In this document: in pieces, positions 6,399 to 9,405 of the stretch
How positions within the stretch are numbered: position 1 is the first letter of the stretch
How the letters are laid out: each line of letters begins with the position of its first letter
NCBI GenBank assembly: GCA_964587515.1
Contig: CAZPMO010000189.1
Coordinates: 1-9,405, forward strand
Direction: 5' to 3'
Length of the DNA stretch: 9,405 nucleotides
DNA from: CAZPMO01 sp964587515
GTDB taxonomy: Bacteria; Pseudomonadota; Alphaproteobacteria; MPNO01
Translations under genes and position numbers: made by a program
The notes under the pieces: generated by a model
Database searches by the model: none
What the model saw: the letters and a program-made list of their open reading frames with translations, nothing else
Told to the model about the DNA's origin: nothing

Positions 6399-6416
6399 TC
6401 AAAATTTTTGCCCGCG

Positions 6417-7088
6417 CTACAGGGCCCAGGCCAATGGCTTGGGCAGGTGTTCCGCGCAATAGTCGATGCGCAGCGTCCTGCGGCGTCTGTTTTGTCGCGA
6501 CGAGATGGAACGATGCAGTGTCAGGGCCTTAATGAACAGAACGTCGCCACGCCGGGCGCGGCAAATTTCGCTCGGCGCGGACCGGGCTGTCTCCAGTGCG
6601 TCTTCCGCATTCACCTTGTCATGTGCGTGAGTGCCGAGCGCCAGTTCTAGGCATCCGTTTTGCTCATCGGTATCATCGAGGGGAACACGCGCGAAAATCA
6701 TATTTCGCAGCAGGTCGATGGGCGGTTCCACATGCCAGGTGCCGGCTTTCTTCGTCCAATTCCCGAAGCCGGTTATGGGGTGCTTGTCCCGTACCGCGAT
6801 GACGCGATCCTGATGCCACGGGATGCTCCAATTCGAGTCCAAGGATTTATCGAAAACCACTATTCGAACCGGTGATGCCCTCGGCAAAAATTTACCGGCA
6901 AGCTGGGTCAATGGGCTGGTATCGCCGATTATCCCAGACAGATTATCGCCCCGGCTCAATCGCACGCCGGGCGAATTCGTCACCTCACAGACCCGGTCCA
7001 AGGCGCCCAGATCAGCGTCACTGAGCGCATCGCGAACCCACACACGACCATCTTTTTCGAGTTCAAGCGAATCTGAACGCAAGATCAC
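6417..7088 (-). CDS. PhyH-family Fe(II)/2-oxoglutarate-dependent dioxygenase
   Basis: A 223-residue protein of the phytanoyl-CoA dioxygenase superfamily, cytoplasmic non-haem iron enzymes that hydroxylate a substrate while decarboxylating 2-oxoglutarate. The iron triad is visible: H92 and D94 in IPWHQDRV and H192 in ALTLHRSISS. An Arg in RRRRTLRIDY (201-210) would hold the 2-oxoglutarate carboxylate. NGCLELALGTH (144-154) matches the family's NGxLxxxPGSH block, and the N-terminal EKDGRVWVRDALSDADL fits the usual start. It is shorter than many members (about 250-300) but seems complete. Translation probably begins at the GTG at 7086-7088; the only Shine-Dalgarno-like sequence there is the weak GGAATAGG, and an in-frame TAG lies nine codons upstream. 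The gene is less GC-rich than the outer genes. The substrate cannot be inferred, since the neighbours are a membrane protein and an unrelated gene. Confidence 0.85.
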   Translation of the reverse strand: MILRSDSLELEKDGRVWVRDALSDADLGALDRVCEVTNSPGVRLSRGDNLSGIIGDTSPLTQLAGKFLPRASPVRIVVFDKSLDSNWSIPWHQDRVIAVRDKHPITGFGNWTKKAGTWHVEPPIDLLRNMIFARVPLDDTDEQNGCLELALGTHAHDKVNAEDALETARSAPSEICRARRGDVLFIKALTLHRSISSRQNRRRRTLRIDYCAEHLPKPLAWAL

Positions 7089-7159
7089 ACCTATTCCGGC
7101 GTCACCAATCAGCGGCTAGGCACGTAGAATATGTGATTTCCCCGGCGAGGGAAAAGGGA

Positions 7160-7175
7160 CAGGAAAATGGGACAC
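7160..7175 (+). repeat. GGAAAA-GGGACAC motif, copy 2
   Basis: CAGGAAAATGGGACAC, preceded by GAAAAGGGA, which repeats part of the motif. It is related to the copies at 6383-6398 and 8543-8558. Copies 1 and 2 lie in the same direction on either side of the dioxygenase gene. Motifs of this GGGACA/TTTT kind are, from memory, common in dispersed intergenic repeats of proteobacteria. No transposase is nearby. Confidence 0.35.
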
Positions 7176-7189
7176 AAGACATTCTACTT

Positions 7190-7279
7190 TTACTGAAACC
7201 AGTTCACCCAACCAGCGCGATCCTCGAACACGGGCGGAAAGCGCCATTGATCGGGCGGCTCGATGGGCGGCGTCCGGAG
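7190..7279 (-). pseudogene. Possible C-terminal coding relic
   Basis: On the minus strand, 29 codons and a TAA read through PPIEPPDQWRFPPVFEDRAG and end VNWFQ, with mostly G or C in third positions. The composition looks like real protein rather than noise, but a TAA lies directly upstream, no start codon precedes it, and I do not recognise a family. It may be the leftover 3' end of a lost gene. Confidence 0.18.
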
Positions 7280-7399
7280 TTATGGAAGCACAATGCCCGC
7301 TGTTCGCGGCGTTGTTCCCTGTGAATCGAAAACGCTCTAAAATTCCGCCCCGGGCATACGCGGCGGCGGCGGAACGCCGCCTCGATTTGGATATCAGTC

Positions 7400-8542
7400 A
7401 TGGCGCGGAACCCGATCATGTCGCACTGGAAGCCCGCTCTCGGCGTGCTCATCGGCGGCGGCGTCATCGTCGTCATTGGCGTCGCCTGGCTGATCGGGCT
7501 GATCTCGGTCGAGCGGCACCGGGGATTTTTCGCGCCGGTCTGGGACCGCGACGGCCGGCATGTCCTGCTGATCGAGCGCGAGACGTTCGGCGTCGTGTGG
7601 GGAATGGGCTGGGAACATTTCAGCCCGCCCGCCTACTCTTACGTCATCTCCGACCGCGTCGGCCTGCGGCGCTTCGATACGCGCGCGGGCACGCGGGAGA
7701 TTCTGGAAGACTTCCACGGCGGTCCGGTCCAGGGACGCGTCACCCGCCATTATCGCGGACGAATCTTCAATTTCATGTCGGCCAGGATTGCGCCGACCGA
7801 GCACGGCGTCGAATTCGCGGTCGCGATGAACGTGCCCCGGATTCCGACGTCCGAACGATGGGCGCTGAAGGGAAGCTGGACGCCGGACCGGGTCTCGGGC
7901 GCGCGCTGGGCGGCGGAATGGGCCGGAAACATGGCGCCGCCCGACGCGGTCCTGCGTAACGGCGTGGAACTGGTTACCGTCAAGGGCAGGGAGGCCTACC
8001 CGGCCGCGGTGCTGGCGATCGGCCGGGACGGCGGTTACCGCGTTCTGCTGAAGACCGACGCCTTCGCGAAACTCTATCCGGACGGCGTCCCCGCGCGCGC
8101 CATCGCCGAGGCCTCCAACCGGGCCCGGATCGAGCGCGGGCGCGAAATCCGGCGGGTCGAGAAGGAGCTGCTCGCCCGCTACAGGGGCATGGGGATGAAC
8201 GAAGGGCAAGCGCGGCTTCGCGCCAACGATGCGTTGGAGGAGCAAGGCTTTCGCCCGAGGAGTCCCCGCCTCGTCGCCACCGTGTTGAGCGAGGCGCCCG
8301 ATGATTTGCGCGTTTTCGACATCCCGGCGGAGCGTTTCCGGGTCGGCCTGTTCAGCGATATCGCCAAGGCCATCGCTAAACCCGGCCAGGAGGTGAAAAC
8401 CGGCACCGGCACCTATCTCAAGTACCATGACGACACAACCGGCCCGCTTCTCAAATCATGGAGACGGGCGGGCAATGATCGCTTCGCGGTCCGCACCGGC
8501 GACAGGCTATACCTGCTCGAGATTCGCCGTTTCAAGCGTTAG
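7400..8542 (+). CDS. Uncharacterised protein with one N-terminal membrane anchor
   Basis: A 380-residue protein. Residues about 12-36 (ALGVLIGGGVIVVIGVAWLIGL in outline) form one hydrophobic helix after a short basic start, so the rest is probably periplasmic. The stretch FFAPVWDRDGRHVLLIE (43-59), followed by SDRVGLRRFDTRAGTREIL (84-102), resembles one or two blades of a TolB- or WD-like beta-propeller, where PVWSPDGRHLLFV and LYRLDLATG are usual, but the full repeat pattern is not seen. A charged helical region (about 235-290, with ARIERGREIRRVEKELLARY) follows, then a mixed C-terminal part. No signal-peptidase site or catalytic motif was found. Shine-Dalgarno support is weak (GGAT 7 nt before the ATG); the ATG at 7418 is an alternative start that keeps the helix. 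GC content returns to that of the left flank. The function is unknown. Confidence 0.8.
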   Translation: MARNPIMSHWKPALGVLIGGGVIVVIGVAWLIGLISVERHRGFFAPVWDRDGRHVLLIERETFGVVWGMGWEHFSPPAYSYVISDRVGLRRFDTRAGTREILEDFHGGPVQGRVTRHYRGRIFNFMSARIAPTEHGVEFAVAMNVPRIPTSERWALKGSWTPDRVSGARWAAEWAGNMAPPDAVLRNGVELVTVKGREAYPAAVLAIGRDGGYRVLLKTDAFAKLYPDGVPARAIAEASNRARIERGREIRRVEKELLARYRGMGMNEGQARLRANDALEEQGFRPRSPRLVATVLSEAPDDLRVFDIPAERFRVGLFSDIAKAIAKPGQEVKTGTGTYLKYHDDTTGPLLKSWRRAGNDRFAVRTGDRLYLLEIRRFKR

Positions 8543-8574
8543 CAGGAAAATTGGGGCACGGCGGAAATCGCCGT
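8543..8574 (+). repeat. Motif copy 3 followed by a short hairpin
   Basis: Directly after the TAG stop comes CAGGAAAATTGGGGCA, the third copy of the motif (one base longer), then the hairpin ACGGCG and CGCCGT around GAAAT (8558-8574). The hairpin has no T-run, so it would be a weak terminator at best. The rest of the 143-bp gap to the next gene shows nothing else clear beyond that gene's ribosome binding site. Confidence 0.3.
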
Positions 8575-8670
8575 TAAGCGCGCCGATTGCGCGATCACGA
8601 ATTTCCGGGTCCATGGACACGCTGTTCGCCGGCCCATAGAATTTCCGCCACCAACCAGCACCAAACCAAA

Positions 8671-8676
8671 GGGAGG
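8671..8676 (+). promoter_or_regulatory. Ribosome binding site fixing the Rid protein start
   Basis: GGGAGG ends 9 nt before the ATG at 8686. The same frame is open from an earlier ATG at 8587, but the residues before 8686 do not resemble any Rid protein, and the strong site favours the later start. Confidence 0.75.
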
Positions 8677-8685
8677 GAGTGCGAA

Positions 8686-9081
8686 ATGCCAAAGCGGATC
8701 GAGGTGAACCCCGGCTGGCCGTGGGCCGAGAAGGCGCCGTTTCATCCGGCCGTACGGGTCGGCGACACGGTCTATGTCTCGGGATCGGTGGCGTGGAACC
8801 CGGACGGCGAGATCGTCGGCGAGGGCGACATGCTGGCGCAGTCGCGCCAGACGTTCGCGAACATAAAAGAGGTTCTCGCCGCGGCCGGCGCGACCATGGA
8901 CGACGTGGTGAAGATCAACGCCTTCCTCACCGATCTCGGCCGCTACGCCGAATACTCGACTGCGCGGGCGGAGGCGTTTCCCAATAACGTGCCGGCCAGC
9001 ACCGCGGTCGCGTCGCCGGCGCTGGTCCAGCCAGCCCTTCTGGTCGAGATCGAGGCCGTCGCGGTGATCGGCAGCGGCTAG
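8686..9081 (+). CDS. Rid/YjgF/YER057c/UK114 family protein lacking the catalytic arginine
   Basis: A 131-residue protein of the RidA fold, which forms trimers with active sites between subunits; true RidA hydrolyses reactive enamines and imines made by PLP enzymes. Family features are FHPAVRVGDTVYVSGSVAWNPDGEIV (residues 19-44 in outline), QSRQTFANIKEVLAAAGATMDDVVKINAFLTDL and VEIEAVAV near the C-terminus. At the place of the key arginine (Arg105 in RidA, in PARSCVEV) this protein has PASTAVAS, with Ser at residue 105. Families Rid4-Rid7 are known to lack that Arg and to lack imine deaminase activity, so this is probably one of them, with a different role in a catabolic pathway. It is followed after 25 bp by the GlcG-like gene on the same strand, so the two are probably co-transcribed. 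Confidence 0.92.
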   Translation: MPKRIEVNPGWPWAEKAPFHPAVRVGDTVYVSGSVAWNPDGEIVGEGDMLAQSRQTFANIKEVLAAAGATMDDVVKINAFLTDLGRYAEYSTARAEAFPNNVPASTAVASPALVQPALLVEIEAVAVIGSG

Positions 9082-9106
9082 CACGCGACCGGGCGCACGC
9101 GGGGCC

Positions 9107-9405
9107 ATGCTGACGCTCGATCGCGCGGGGATCATCGTCGACGCCGCGCTGGCCGAGGGCGTGGCGTTGGGGGCGCGGCCTTTGTCGGTCGCGGTGGTCG
9201 ACGCGCATGGTCACCTCAAGGCGCTCAAGCACCAGGACGGGCCCGGAACCTTGCGCAGCGACATCGCCATCGCCAAGGCGCGCGCCGCCGTCGAGGGGCG
9301 CGATCTCGGCGCGCCGGGCGGCGCGGCGGTGCTGGGCGAGAGCGGCGAGGTCATCGGCGCGGTGGGGGTCAGCGGCCACGAAAAGCTGGACGAGGCGGCG
9401 GCGCG
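9107..9405 (+). CDS. GlcG/HbpS-like protein, 3'-truncated by window edge, with a short middle
   Basis: The first 99 codons of a small protein of the GlcG/HbpS family (some members bind haem; the role of most is unknown). The N-terminal pattern MLTLDRAGIIVDAALAEG, then LSVAVVDAHGHLKALKHQDG (26-45) and ESGEVIGAVGVSGHEKLDEAAA (78-99), is diagnostic. Between IAIAKARAA and PGGAAVLGESGE only about 12 residues are present, where usual members have nearly 40 (a helical stretch rich in Ala and ending in GG). The reading frame is continuous, so this is a compact variant or an in-frame deletion of about 27 residues, not a frameshift. The start ATG has only a weak GGGG upstream. The gene follows the Rid gene by 25 bp, suggesting one operon. 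The C-terminus is outside the window. Confidence 0.85.
   Translation, partial: MLTLDRAGIIVDAALAEGVALGARPLSVAVVDAHGHLKALKHQDGPGTLRSDIAIAKARAAVEGRDLGAPGGAAVLGESGEVIGAVGVSGHEKLDEAAA

Larger units (their letters stand above)
7089..7399. other. 311-bp intergenic region between divergent genes, no intact gene
   Basis: This region lies between the divergent dioxygenase and anchored-protein genes and should hold both promoters. It contains motif copy 2 (7160-7175), a 30-codon minus-strand open stretch with protein-like composition (7190-7279), and a stem of 7 bp, GGCGGCG and CGCCGCC around GAA (7365-7381), 18 bp before the plus-strand start. A weak promoter guess for the plus-strand gene is TTCCCT (7315-7320), 17 bp, TAAAAT (7338-7343). 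Confidence 0.5.

Noticed and set aside
7204..7476. Minus-strand 90-codon frame containing MTDIQIEAAFRRR
   Set aside because: The resemblance to a DUF1244-like start is limited to a few residues and the rest is Arg-rich with no pattern; it also overlaps the start of the plus-strand gene.
7394..8428. 344-codon minus-strand open frame opposite the anchored protein
   Set aside because: It is a mirror frame of a GC-rich gene, has no ribosome binding site, and its composition (Asp/Arg/Pro/Gly-rich) is typical of antisense shadows.
8543..8692. Minus-strand protein-like stretch before the Rid gene (FYGPANSVSMDPEIRDRAIG)
   Set aside because: The peptide looks plausible, but it runs on into the antisense of the preceding gene, overlaps the Rid ribosome binding site, and matches no family I know.

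Overview
The window is a 9.4-kb piece of a GC-rich bacterial chromosome, most likely from an alphaproteobacterium (a Rhodospirillales- or Rhizobiales-like lineage). This is inferred from the GC-rich third codon positions, the gene families, and a pair of 29-nt palindromes (a CGGGCTTGACCCG-type core) of a kind I recall from alphaproteobacterial intergenic DNA. No rRNA, tRNA, CRISPR array or intact transposase gene was seen.

Left part (1-3656, + strand): the 3' end of a xanthine dehydrogenase/CoxL-family molybdopterin-binding subunit (1-2294), then a 189-bp nested repeat cluster (2292-2480), then msrP (2573-3547), the Tat-exported molybdenum subunit of periplasmic methionine-sulfoxide reductase. 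The 109-bp gap between msrP and the convergent next gene is largely filled by a second long hairpin built from the same 8-bp unit, CGCAGAGG.

Middle part (3657-7088, - strand): a YbfB/YjiJ-type MFS transporter (3657-4826), a multi-pass membrane protein of unknown function (5036-6160), and a PhyH-type Fe(II)/2-oxoglutarate dioxygenase (6417-7088). From about 4860 to 7350 the DNA is visibly richer in A and T than both flanks, which suggests separately acquired DNA. A 26-bp, 25/26 inverted repeat straddles the start codon of the transporter gene and would fold its mRNA around the AUG.

Right part (7400-9405, + strand): an uncharacterised protein with one N-terminal membrane anchor (7400-8542), a Rid/YjgF-family protein with Ser at position 105 instead of the catalytic Arg (8686-9081), and the first 99 codons of a short GlcG/HbpS-like protein (9107 to the window edge). 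The last two are 25 bp apart and probably co-transcribed.

The left molybdoenzyme genes and the Rid-GlcG pair look like fragments of ordinary accessory metabolism. I did not find a defence island, a secondary-metabolite cluster or any clear multi-gene novel system. The most unusual signals are structural: the start-codon-spanning inverted repeat, the repeat-within-repeat cluster whose two palindromes differ by compensatory stem changes, and a 44-nt resemblance between the PhyH-side intergenic DNA and the start of the GlcG-like gene.
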